Positions 25,399 to 33,721 of a stretch of DNA of 64,000 bases are shown piece after piece. Under the pieces are notes generated by a model. The model was not told the origin of the DNA. It made no database searches and saw nothing but the letters and a program-made list of their open reading frames with translations. The stretch spans positions 1,860,001 to 1,924,000 of the forward strand of contig NZ_CP015698.1 of NCBI RefSeq assembly GCF_002163715.1. The letters are read 5' to 3'. Each line of letters opens with the position of its first letter. The stretch's first letter is position 1. The position numbers were made by a program, and so were the translations under genes. This DNA is from Curvibacter sp. AEP1-3. GTDB taxonomy: Bacteria > Pseudomonadota > Gammaproteobacteria > Burkholderiales > Burkholderiaceae_C.

Positions 25399-27630
25399 AT
25401 GAAAGCTTCCAAAATCCTGGTGCTGGCGGTCGCAGCGTCTGCCATTGCAGCCTTTGTAGTCTTCGATCTAGGCCGCTTTTTAAGCCTGGAGGCTCTGCGC
25501 CAGAGCCAGGACGCGCTGGCTGCGCAGTACGCCGCCAACCCCTGGGGCTTGCGGGCTGCCTACTTTGCCCTCTATGTGCTGGTGGCGTCGCTCTCCCTGC
25601 CGGGTGCAGTCATCCTCACGCTGGCCGGTGGCGGTGTGTTCGGGCTAGGTTGGGGGCTGTTGCTGGTGTCGTTTGCGTCCAGCCTGGGCGCCACGGTTTC
25701 GTTCCTGGCAGCGCGCTTTGTGTTGCGGGACATGGTGCAGGCGCGTTTTGGCGCACGATTGGCAGATATCAATCAGGGTGTGGCGCGGGACGGCGCGCTT
25801 TATCTGTTCAGCCTGCGGCTGATTCCGGTCGTGCCGTTTTTTGTGATCAACCTCGCCATGGGCCTGACCACCATGCGCACCCGCACCTTTTACTGGGTGA
25901 GCCAGCTCGGTATGCTGGCCGGCACGGCGGTCTACGTAAACGCAGGCACACGGCTGGCAGAGCTGCAGTCGCTCAAGGACATTGCCAGCCCTCAGCTGCT
26001 GGGCGCGTTTGTGCTGCTCGGTGTGTTTCCTCTCGTTGCAAAGGCGCTTATGAACTTCATTCAACAACGCAAGGTCTACGCTCGCTGGAACGCGGTGCGT
26101 CCGCAAACCTTTGACCGCAACCTCGTTGTCATCGGCGGGGGCGCGGGCGGACTGGTCTCGGCCTACATTGCAGCGGCAGTCAAAGCCAAGGTCACACTGG
26201 TGGAAGCCCACAAGATGGGCGGCGACTGCCTCAACTACGGCTGCGTGCCCAGCAAGGCGCTGATCAAAAGTGCCAAGCTCGCTCACCAGATGCAGCATGC
26301 AGAGCGCTATGGTTTGTATAGCACCCCGCGCACATCCGACCGGCGCCAGAACCTGTTTTCATTCAAGGCGGTGATGCAACGCATCCACGACGTGATCGCC
26401 ACCATCGAGCCGCACGACAGCGTGGAACGCTACACCGGCCTGGGCGTGGAGGTGTTGCAGGGTTACGCCAAGATCATCAACCCCTGGACGGTGGAGATTG
26501 CCCTCAACGACGGGGGCAAGCAAACATTGACCACCCGCAGCATCGTCATTGCAGCCGGCGCACGGCCCTTCGTTCCGCCCCTACCGGGTCTGGACGAGGT
26601 GGGCTATGTCACCAGCGACACGCTGTGGGACGAATTCGCCAAGCTGGACGAAGTGCCAAAGCGCCTAGTGGTTCTGGGCGGCGGGCCGATTGGTTGTGAA
26701 ATGGCGCAAAGCTTTGCGCGCCTGGGCTCTGCCGTGACCCAGGTGGAAATGGCGTCGCGCGTCATGGCGCGAGAAGACCTGGAAGTGTCTGAGCTGGCAG
26801 CCGCTTCGCTACGCGCTGACGGCGTGGACCTGCTCACCGGCCACAAAGCACTGCGCGTTGAAAAGTACCCCCACTCTCCCGAGCCTGTCGAGGGCGCTTC
26901 GACAAGCTCAGCGAGAACGGGCGGGGGGGTGCTCATCGTCGAGCACGCAGGCGTGGAGAAGCACATTCCTTTCGACCAACTGCTGTGCGCCGTAGGCCGC
27001 ACTGCCCGCCTCTCAGGCTACGGCCTGGAAGAGCTGGGCATTCCCACCCACAAGACGGTGCAAACCAACGAGTACCTGCAGACCATCTACCCTAATATTT
27101 TTGCGGCGGGTGACGTGGCCGGGCCCTACCAGTTCACCCACACCGCGGCGCACCAAGCCTGGTATGCGGCAGTCAACGCGCTCTTCGGGGACTTCAAGAA
27201 ATTCAAGGCCGACTACTCGGTCATCCCCTGGGCCACATTCATTGACCCCGAGGTAGCGCGCCTAGGCTTGAACGAACAGGACGCCAAAGAGCAAGGCATT
27301 GCCTACGAGGTGACGAAGTACGGCATTGACGACCTGGACCGCGCGATTGCGGACAGCGAGGCGCACGGCTTTGTGAAAGTACTGACCGTGCCAGGCAAAG
27401 ACAAGATTCTGGGCGTGACCATCGTCGGCACCCACGCAGGCGACCTGCTGGCCGAATATGTGCTGGCCATGAAACACGGGCTGGGCCTCAACAAGATTCT
27501 GGGCACCATCCACACCTACCCCACACTGGCCGAAGCCAACAAATACGCCGCCGGTGAATGGAAGCGCGCGCACCAACCCCACAAGCTCCTGGAATGGGTG
27601 CGCAAGTTCCACGACTGGAAGCGCGGCTAG
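25399..27630 (+). CDS. TVP38/TMEM64 - pyridine nucleotide-disulfide oxidoreductase fusion
   Basis: 743 residues. The first 225 form a TVP38/TMEM64 (SNARE-associated, DedA-like) membrane domain with SLPGAVILTLAGGGVFG and LRLIPVVPFFVINLAMG. The rest is a dihydrolipoamide dehydrogenase/mercuric-reductase-type enzyme: FAD loop VIGGGAGG (about 244-251), redox disulfide Cys277/Cys282 in GGDCLNYGCVPSK, NAD loop VVLGGGPIG, FAD motif FAAGDVAG and C-terminal HTYPTLAE (about 705-712). There is no heavy-metal (HMA) domain or C-terminal Cys pair, so mercury reduction is not supported. Residues about 492-512 are encoded by an inserted REP-like palindrome. It would reduce a disulfide or related acceptor at the membrane. 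Confidence 0.85.
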   Translation: MKASKILVLAVAASAIAAFVVFDLGRFLSLEALRQSQDALAAQYAANPWGLRAAYFALYVLVASLSLPGAVILTLAGGGVFGLGWGLLLVSFASSLGATVSFLAARFVLRDMVQARFGARLADINQGVARDGALYLFSLRLIPVVPFFVINLAMGLTTMRTRTFYWVSQLGMLAGTAVYVNAGTRLAELQSLKDIASPQLLGAFVLLGVFPLVAKALMNFIQQRKVYARWNAVRPQTFDRNLVVIGGGAGGLVSAYIAAAVKAKVTLVEAHKMGGDCLNYGCVPSKALIKSAKLAHQMQHAERYGLYSTPRTSDRRQNLFSFKAVMQRIHDVIATIEPHDSVERYTGLGVEVLQGYAKIINPWTVEIALNDGGKQTLTTRSIVIAAGARPFVPPLPGLDEVGYVTSDTLWDEFAKLDEVPKRLVVLGGGPIGCEMAQSFARLGSAVTQVEMASRVMAREDLEVSELAAASLRADGVDLLTGHKALRVEKYPHSPEPVEGASTSSARTGGGVLIVEHAGVEKHIPFDQLLCAVGRTARLSGYGLEELGIPTHKTVQTNEYLQTIYPNIFAAGDVAGPYQFTHTAAHQAWYAAVNALFGDFKKFKADYSVIPWATFIDPEVARLGLNEQDAKEQGIAYEVTKYGIDDLDRAIADSEAHGFVKVLTVPGKDKILGVTIVGTHAGDLLAEYVLAMKHGLGLNKILGTIHTYPTLAEANKYAAGEWKRAHQPHKLLEWVRKFHDWKRG
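26868..26933 (+). repeat. REP-like palindrome inserted in frame
   Basis: Arms GAGCCTGTCGAG (26881-26892) and TTCGACAAGCTC (26898-26909) form an imperfect hairpin. It is translated as SPEPVEGASTSSART within the oxidoreductase, a low-complexity block between two strands of the NAD domain. This arm pair is a common dispersed palindrome in proteobacterial genomes. Confidence 0.75.
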
Positions 27631-27660
27631 GCATTTCAGGGCGCGGCACAATCCACGCCT

Positions 27661-29973
27661 ATGCAAACACCCGCCACACCCATCGTCAGAGACATCGTGT
27701 TGGTGGGTGGCGGCCACAGCCATGTGGTGGCGCTGCGCTACTTCGCCATGCACCCACTGCCCGGCGTGCGCATCACCCTGATTTGTACCGACGCGCACAC
27801 GCCCTACTCCGGCATGCTGCCCGGCTATGTGGCGGGGCACTACGCTTATGACGATGTGCACATCGACCTGTGCCGCCTGTGTGCCGCCACCGGTGCGCGG
27901 TTCATCCAAGCAGAGGTGATGGGTCTGGACCGTGAGGCACGCACAGTGCAACTGCGCGGCCGGCCCGACATTGACTACGACGTGGTCTCCATCAACACCG
28001 GCTCCACGCCGCAGATGCGCGCAATGGGCGCCACTGAATACGCAGTGCCGGTCAAACCCATCACCGGCTTCAACCAGCGATGGTTGCAATTGCTCGACAA
28101 GGTGGCGCGCGCTAAGCGGCCGCTGACGATCGCTATCGTGGGCGGTGGCGCGGGCGGTGTGGAGTTGTGCCTAGCTATGCAGTACCGGCTGAGTGCCGAG
28201 ACACAAGCCGCCGGGCGGGCAGACTTGGCACCGCAGTTCCACTTGTTTACTTCGGATGGCTTGCTGCCCACCCACAACGCGGGTGTACAGAGGCGCTTTG
28301 CCAAAGTGCTAGCCGAGCGCGGCGTGCAAGTGCATCTAAAGACACCCGTGGCTGAAGTGCAGGCAGGCCGTTTGCGCAGCGCGCAAGACGAATGGTTTGA
28401 CGCCGACGAGGTGCTGTGGGTTACCCAAGCCGGTGGAGGCACCTGGCTGCAAGGCACCGGCTTGGCCCTGACAGACAACCGCTGCATACGCTTGCACGAC
28501 ACGCTGCAAAGTATCACCGACCCGCGCGTGTTTGCGGCGGGCGACGTGGCAGCGATAGAGAACTTTTCGTTGGAAAAGGCCGGTGTGTTTGCCGTGCGCA
28601 TGGGCATGCCGCTGGCCATCAACCTGCAGCGTGCGGTGCAAGGTCTGCCCCTTCAACCCTACCGCCCGCAGCGCCACTGGCTGGCGCTGATCAGCACCGG
28701 TGACAAATTTGCCGTGGCCTCACGCGGTGCGCTCGGGTTTGCGGGTGCCTGGGTCTGGCGCTGGAAGGACTGGATAGACCGCCGTTTCATGCAGCGCTTC
28801 AGCGTGCGGGGAGTGGATGGATTGGAGGGCCTCTCTGGCATGGCCCCAACCACTTCATCCAACGCATCCATTCAGCTAAGCGCTGATGAAGCCCAACAGG
28901 CGCAAGCCGCAGTCGCCATGCGCTGCGGAGGCTGTGGCGCCAAAGTGGGGGCTAGTGTGCTCTCGCGTGCACTGCAAAACCTGTGGGTGCAACCCAACCC
29001 CGATGTGCTGCTGGGCCTGGACAGCCCGGACGACGCTGCCGTGGTGCGCGTGCCGCCCGGCAAAGCGCTGGTGCACAGCGTAGATTTTTTCCGCGCGTTT
29101 GTGGACGACCCCTATGTGTTCGGCCGCATTGCCGCCAACCATGCACTGGGCGACCTGTTTGCCATGGGGGCCCAGCCCCACACTGCCACCGCGATTGCCA
29201 CCGTGCCGCCGGGCGTGGACCGGCAGGTGGAAGCCACCCTGCGCCAGATGATGCAGGGCGCGGTCGAGGTGCTCAATGCGGCGGGCTGCACGCTGATCGG
29301 CGGGCACAGCGGCGAAGGCGCCGAGCTGGCGCTGGGCTTTGCAGTAAACGGCCTGGTGGACGTCGACAGCCATGGCCAAATGACCGGCGTGCTGCGCAAG
29401 GGCGGCATGCAGCCCGGCGATGTGCTGCTGCTGACCAAACCGATAGGAACTGGAGCCTTGTTTGCCGCGCACGGCCGCGCGGCCGCCAAAGGCCGCTGGG
29501 TACAAGCTGCGCTGCAGAACATGGCTCAGAGCAACCAGACTGCCGCGCAGACACTGCGCACCTTTGGCGCCACCGCCTGCACCGACCTGACGGGCTTCGG
29601 CCTCATCGGCCACACGGTAGAAATGGCTCGCCCCAGTGGCGTGCAAGTCGCGCTGGATGCCGCCGCCCTGCCCCTGCTGGATGGCGCGCTGGAGTGTGTG
29701 CAGCAGGGCCTGCTGAGCTCCCTGCACGGCGCCAATGCCCGCCCGCAGCATGTGGTGCAAAACGCCGCACAGGCCATGGGCCACCCGCTGTGGCCGCTGC
29801 TGGTGGACCCCCAAACCGCCGGTGGACTTTTGGCGTCCGTGCCCGCCTCAGCAGCAGATGACTGCTTGCGCGCACTGCGGGCGCACGGTTACCCAGAAGC
29901 CTGCGCCATCGGCCGTGTGCGTGCTTTGCCTGCCGACGAACTGCCCATCACCATCGACGTGCGACCGCTATGA
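27661..29973 (+). CDS. selD: Flavoprotein-SelD fusion (selenide, water dikinase)
   Basis: 770 residues. Residues 1-400 are an NDH-2-like flavoprotein: DIVLVGGGHSHV (about 11-22), SGMLPGYVAGHY, IAIVGGGAGGVEL (about 157-169), VFAAGDVA. Residues 415-770 are selenophosphate synthetase: MRCGGCGAKVGASVL with the likely catalytic Cys425 and Lys428, DDAAVV, TLIGGHSGEGAEL, TDLTGFGLIGH and VDPQTAGGLL. SelD makes selenophosphate from selenide and ATP for selenocysteine or selenouridine. It uses Cys, not Sec, at the active site. The fused flavoprotein may generate or hold selenide. selA, selB and selU are not in the window. The next gene overlaps it by ATGA. Confidence 0.9.
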   Translation: MQTPATPIVRDIVLVGGGHSHVVALRYFAMHPLPGVRITLICTDAHTPYSGMLPGYVAGHYAYDDVHIDLCRLCAATGARFIQAEVMGLDREARTVQLRGRPDIDYDVVSINTGSTPQMRAMGATEYAVPVKPITGFNQRWLQLLDKVARAKRPLTIAIVGGGAGGVELCLAMQYRLSAETQAAGRADLAPQFHLFTSDGLLPTHNAGVQRRFAKVLAERGVQVHLKTPVAEVQAGRLRSAQDEWFDADEVLWVTQAGGGTWLQGTGLALTDNRCIRLHDTLQSITDPRVFAAGDVAAIENFSLEKAGVFAVRMGMPLAINLQRAVQGLPLQPYRPQRHWLALISTGDKFAVASRGALGFAGAWVWRWKDWIDRRFMQRFSVRGVDGLEGLSGMAPTTSSNASIQLSADEAQQAQAAVAMRCGGCGAKVGASVLSRALQNLWVQPNPDVLLGLDSPDDAAVVRVPPGKALVHSVDFFRAFVDDPYVFGRIAANHALGDLFAMGAQPHTATAIATVPPGVDRQVEATLRQMMQGAVEVLNAAGCTLIGGHSGEGAELALGFAVNGLVDVDSHGQMTGVLRKGGMQPGDVLLLTKPIGTGALFAAHGRAAAKGRWVQAALQNMAQSNQTAAQTLRTFGATACTDLTGFGLIGHTVEMARPSGVQVALDAAALPLLDGALECVQQGLLSSLHGANARPQHVVQNAAQAMGHPLWPLLVDPQTAGGLLASVPASAADDCLRALRAHGYPEACAIGRVRALPADELPITIDVRPL

Positions 29974-30740
29974 AAAGAGTAGCTGGTCACGCACATCCCA
30001 TGGGCGCCAGAGTCACTTTTCTTGCTCTATCGGCGTGGTGCAGCTTGTCCATGGTGTGGGCGCAGGTCCCGGGCGCAACGCCGCTCACACCACTGGAGGC
30101 GACAGGCCCCGGCACGCCACCCGCGCCATGGCGGGCGGTGGGCTTGCCCGGAGGCAAGGTGCCGCTGATGGCGCCCGACATCGTGCTGCAAGGCGCAGAG
30201 CCTGTGCTGCGCATGCGCAGCGACAAGAGCTACAGCACCCTGAGCCACGCGCTGCCTGCCGGCACCCGCGAGAACCGTTTGCAATGGCAGTGGCGGCTGG
30301 ACGAAGGTCTGGCCCAGGCGGACCTGCAGCGCAAGGAAGGGGACGACGTGGCGCTCAAGGTCTGCGCCATGTTCGACCTGCCTCTTGCCAACATTCCTTT
30401 CGTGGAGCGCAACCTGCTTCGCCTAGCACGTACGCTTAGCGGCGAAAACCTGCCGGGTGCCACGCTGTGCTACGTCTGGGACCGCCTGCAGCCGCCGGGC
30501 ACAGTGGTGAACAACTTGTACAGCAAACGCCTGCGCTTTATCGTGCTGGACCAGGGCCCGGCTCGGCCCGGAGCGTGGGTCAGCCATGCACGGGACTTGA
30601 ACGCCGACTTTGTGCGCGCCTTCGGAGATGAAAGCGCGACAGTACCGCCCTTGTTGGCCGTGGTCGTCGGGGCGGACAGTGACAACACCGGTGGGAGCAG
30701 TCTGGCCTTTGTCAAAGGGCTTGCCCTTGTAAAACCTTAG
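29970..30740 (+). CDS. Exported DUF3047 protein
   Basis: 256 residues with a signal peptide (cleavage near VWAQ at about 32). The mature part has the DUF3047 pattern: APWRAVGLPGGKVP, LRMRSDKSYSTLSHAL, LQWQWRLDEG, KEGDDVALKVCAMFDLP, then LCYVWDRLQPPGT and NLYSKRLRFIVL. It probably is a periplasmic beta-rich protein of unknown function. The start overlaps the stop of the SelD fusion gene. DUF3047 is not known to act in selenium metabolism; the connection is positional. Confidence 0.75.
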   Translation: MKRVAGHAHPMGARVTFLALSAWCSLSMVWAQVPGATPLTPLEATGPGTPPAPWRAVGLPGGKVPLMAPDIVLQGAEPVLRMRSDKSYSTLSHALPAGTRENRLQWQWRLDEGLAQADLQRKEGDDVALKVCAMFDLPLANIPFVERNLLRLARTLSGENLPGATLCYVWDRLQPPGTVVNNLYSKRLRFIVLDQGPARPGAWVSHARDLNADFVRAFGDESATVPPLLAVVVGADSDNTGGSSLAFVKGLALVKP

Positions 30741-30781
30741 CCACAGCTGCCCGCGCAAGAATGGAAAACGCTATGCTTTCC

Positions 30782-30822
30782 ATAGCTGCTCGCGCATATT
30801 CGGTGGGCGCTGGAGGCTGATT
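30782..30822 (+). repeat. Palindromic repeat copy 2, intergenic
   Basis: ATAGCTGCTCGCGCATATTC...GGGCGCTGGAGGCTGATTT between the DUF3047 gene and the second flavoprotein gene. It is close to the consensus, with self-complementary GCGC arms. Confidence 0.8.
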
Positions 30823-30861
30823 TATTTGTCAAACCCGCCCCAATCGTGGAACAATAGCGGC

Positions 30862-31989
30862 ATGAAAGCTCTGGCTGCGCATATCAAGCAGGATGTGGAC
30901 TCCGCCCACGCGGCAGACGCGCGCGGCTACCAGCCCCGCCAGCTGGTGTTACTGGGTGGCGGCATGGCCAACCTGCAGGTGCTCTCGGCACTGGCGGCAA
31001 AGCCGCTGCCGGAGATGCGCATCATTCTGGTCGCCCCCTTCCCCCGCACCATTTATCCCGGCATGCTGCCCGGCTTTGTGGCCGGCCGCTACAGCCAGGA
31101 CGAATGCGCCATTCCGCTGGAGCCGCTGGTGCGGCGCGCCGGCATCCGCTGGCTGCAGCGCAGCGTCAAATCGCTGGATGCCGGCAGCCAGACGCTGCAA
31201 CTCGATGACGGCAGCAGCCAGCATTACGACTGGTTGTCCATCAACACCGGGCCGGTGCAAAACCGCGAGCAGATCGAGCGCGACATTCCCGGCGCCCGCG
31301 AGTTCGGCCTGTTTGCCCATCCGCTGGAGACATTTGCCCTGCTATGGCCGCGGGTGTGTGAGCTCGCCAACAGCAAGGCGCTGCGGGTGACTGTGATCGG
31401 CGACCACACAGCCGCCCTGGAACTAGCCTTGGCCGTGCGCCAGCGCCTGCCCTCCAGCGCCGTGACCTTGGTGATCAAGCCCGGTGACGGCGGCGTGGAT
31501 TTGGACAGCCCGGTGCACGCCCGGCTGGTGGCCGCCATGAAGGCCCAGCGCATCACGGTGCTGCAGGATGTGGCAGTGGGCATGAGCGCAGAGTCCGTGC
31601 ACCTGGGCTGCGGCGCTCACCTGGCCTGCGATGTACCCCTGATCGCGCTCGAATCCCAGTCGCTCGCGTGGTTGGCCGACAGCGGCTTGGCCTTGGATGG
31701 CCAGGGTCAAGTCGCCATCGATGCCTACCAGCGCAGTACCAGCCACAGCCAAGTGTTCTCCGTCCAAGATGAGAGCGAGGCCCTGGTGCACAACCTGCCG
31801 GCCGCCACCACCGGTGCTAGCCTGCATGCGGTGCGGGATACGTCCCACGCGCTGCACTTTTTGTTCGGTGGCAGCCAGCAAGCGGTAGCCAGCTGGGGCA
31901 GCTACAGCGCCACCGGCCGCACACTGAACTGGCTCAAAGACTGGACCGACCGCCGGCATGTGGCGCGTTACCTGCAAGTTACATCCTAA
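30862..31989 (+). CDS. NDH-2-like FAD-dependent oxidoreductase
   Basis: 375 residues from the ATG at 30862; a TTG 36 bases upstream is weaker because it abuts the repeat. It is a paralogue of the N-terminal half of the SelD fusion: QLVLLGGGMANLQVL (FAD), RTIYPGMLPGFVAGRY, and WLSINTGPVQN all correspond. The second Rossmann loop is altered to VTVIGDHTAALELAL, missing the usual Gly cluster, and the C-terminal FAD motif (VFSVQDESEALVH) lacks Gly-Asp, so NAD(P)H and FAD binding may be changed or lost. It may be a non-enzymatic or modified partner. Confidence 0.72.
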   Translation: MKALAAHIKQDVDSAHAADARGYQPRQLVLLGGGMANLQVLSALAAKPLPEMRIILVAPFPRTIYPGMLPGFVAGRYSQDECAIPLEPLVRRAGIRWLQRSVKSLDAGSQTLQLDDGSSQHYDWLSINTGPVQNREQIERDIPGAREFGLFAHPLETFALLWPRVCELANSKALRVTVIGDHTAALELALAVRQRLPSSAVTLVIKPGDGGVDLDSPVHARLVAAMKAQRITVLQDVAVGMSAESVHLGCGAHLACDVPLIALESQSLAWLADSGLALDGQGQVAIDAYQRSTSHSQVFSVQDESEALVHNLPAATTGASLHAVRDTSHALHFLFGGSQQAVASWGSYSATGRTLNWLKDWTDRRHVARYLQVTS

Positions 31990-32059
31990 AGCCACAGCTT
32001 CCGGCGCTTTTCGGACGATCTAATGGGTATAGTGGGTGTGACTTTGTTCACATCTCCCC

Positions 32060-33721
32060 ATGAAATTTTTCCTGGCTTTTTGTTTTGCCTTGATGCACTG
32101 CCTGTCCGCGACGGCGCAGGCACCCAGCGCATTGCCGGCAAACCCCACGGCCAACCAGGTAGCCAACGCCGGCGCCACATCAGCGACGTTGAGCTTTTTC
32201 AACCGCCCCCTGATCACCTTCCGCGGAGAGTTGGGCGGCGTCTCCGCCCCTGACCGCGCCCAGCGCGCACACGCCCGGCTCAAAGACCAGCTGGACAAAG
32301 ACGGGCCGCACCGCGTCTCGCGCAAAGCGGATGCCATGGGAGTGCTGGTGCAGATTGATGGTGCCACGACCTTTGTGGTCACCGAGGCGGAGGTCGACCA
32401 GAGCCAACAGGACACCTTGGAGACGACGGCCGCCAAGGCCCAAGCTGCTCTGGAAACCGCGATCTCCCAAAGCAAAGAAAGCCGGAATCTGGATGCGGTG
32501 CTGAAAGCGGTGGCATGGTCAGTGGCCGCGTCAGCCATTGCTGCGGCCGTATGGCTGGCCCTGCGCCAGTTGGGCACCGCCATCAGCCGCAAGCTGATGC
32601 AGCTGTCTGCAGAGCACGCCACCAAGCTGCAAGTGGGCGGCATCACCCTGGTGAACCGCAACCGGGTGGTCGCTGTCGTCCGGGGGGCCATCACCCTGGT
32701 GCTGCGGATCATGCTGTTCCTGGTGGTGTACGAATGGCTGAGCTTTGTACTACGACGCTTTCCCTTCACCCGCGCGTGGGGCGAAGCACTCAACGGTTAT
32801 CTGGTGGACTTTGCAGCCACAGCGGGTAATGCCATAGTGAGTGCGGTGCCCGGCCTGTTCACGGCCGTGGTGATCTTCTACTTGGCGCGCATGCTGACAC
32901 GCGGGCTGGACAACTTTTTCGAGCGCGTACTCGAAGGCGAGCACACACTCGCTTGGCTGGATGCCGATGTCGCCGTGCCCACACGCCGCATCGCCAAAGT
33001 GCTGGTGTGGCTGTTCGCACTCGCAATGGCCTACCCCTATCTGCCGGGAGCCGGTACTGAAGCCTTCAAGGGCCTGTCGGTGTTGGTGGGCTTGATGATT
33101 TCACTCGGTGCGTCCAACCTGGTCGGCCAGGCTGCAAGCGGTCTGATACTGACCTACGGCCGGGTGTATCGCAAGGGCGAGTACGTGCGGCTGGCAGAGC
33201 AAGAGGGCACAGTGACGGAGATGGGCATGTTTGCCACCCGCATCCGCACCGGGCTGGGTGAGGAACTCACGATCTCCAACACCAGCATCCTGGCAGGCAC
33301 CACCAAAAACTACTCGCGCGCGGTCCAAGGTGCCGGCTATGTGGTGGACACTACCGTCACCATCGGCTACGACACCCCGTGGCGCCAGGTGCACGCCATG
33401 CTGATTGACGCGGCGGTGCGCACAGAAGGCATTCTGGTGGACCCGCCGCCTCAAGTCTTCCAGACCGCCCTGTCGGACTGGTATCCCGTATACCGGCTGG
33501 TGTGCCAGGCGGTGCCGGAGGAACCCCGCCCGCGCGCCATGGTGCTCAGCGCCCTGCACGCCAATATTCAGGATGTGTTCAACACCTTCGGGGTGCAAAT
33601 CATGTCGCCGCAGTACATTGCCGACCCCGCGCACGCCAAAACGGTACCGCCGCACGCGTGGACACCGGCGCCGGCTAAACCTGACACGCCGGCAGCCCCG
33701 GACAACACGCCAACGCCATGA
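32060..33721 (+). CDS. MscS-family mechanosensitive channel
   Basis: 553 residues. A signal peptide (to about 20) and a periplasmic region of about 130 residues are followed by membrane segments at about 150-168, 214-234, 255-285 and 318-365, then the MscS pore and beta domain (LVGLMISLGASNLVGQAASG, GEYVRLAEQEGTVTEMGMFA, TRIRTGLGEELTISNTSIL). The tail is Pro/Ala-rich. The channel releases solutes on hypo-osmotic shock. Its TGA overlaps the ATG of the next gene. Confidence 0.85.
   Translation: MKFFLAFCFALMHCLSATAQAPSALPANPTANQVANAGATSATLSFFNRPLITFRGELGGVSAPDRAQRAHARLKDQLDKDGPHRVSRKADAMGVLVQIDGATTFVVTEAEVDQSQQDTLETTAAKAQAALETAISQSKESRNLDAVLKAVAWSVAASAIAAAVWLALRQLGTAISRKLMQLSAEHATKLQVGGITLVNRNRVVAVVRGAITLVLRIMLFLVVYEWLSFVLRRFPFTRAWGEALNGYLVDFAATAGNAIVSAVPGLFTAVVIFYLARMLTRGLDNFFERVLEGEHTLAWLDADVAVPTRRIAKVLVWLFALAMAYPYLPGAGTEAFKGLSVLVGLMISLGASNLVGQAASGLILTYGRVYRKGEYVRLAEQEGTVTEMGMFATRIRTGLGEELTISNTSILAGTTKNYSRAVQGAGYVVDTTVTIGYDTPWRQVHAMLIDAAVRTEGILVDPPPQVFQTALSDWYPVYRLVCQAVPEEPRPRAMVLSALHANIQDVFNTFGVQIMSPQYIADPAHAKTVPPHAWTPAPAKPDTPAAPDNTPTP

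Noticed and set aside
25399..27630. Mercuric reductase (merA)
   Set aside because: The redox Cys pair is shared by the whole disulfide reductase family; the HMA domain, C-terminal vicinal Cys pair and other mer genes are absent.
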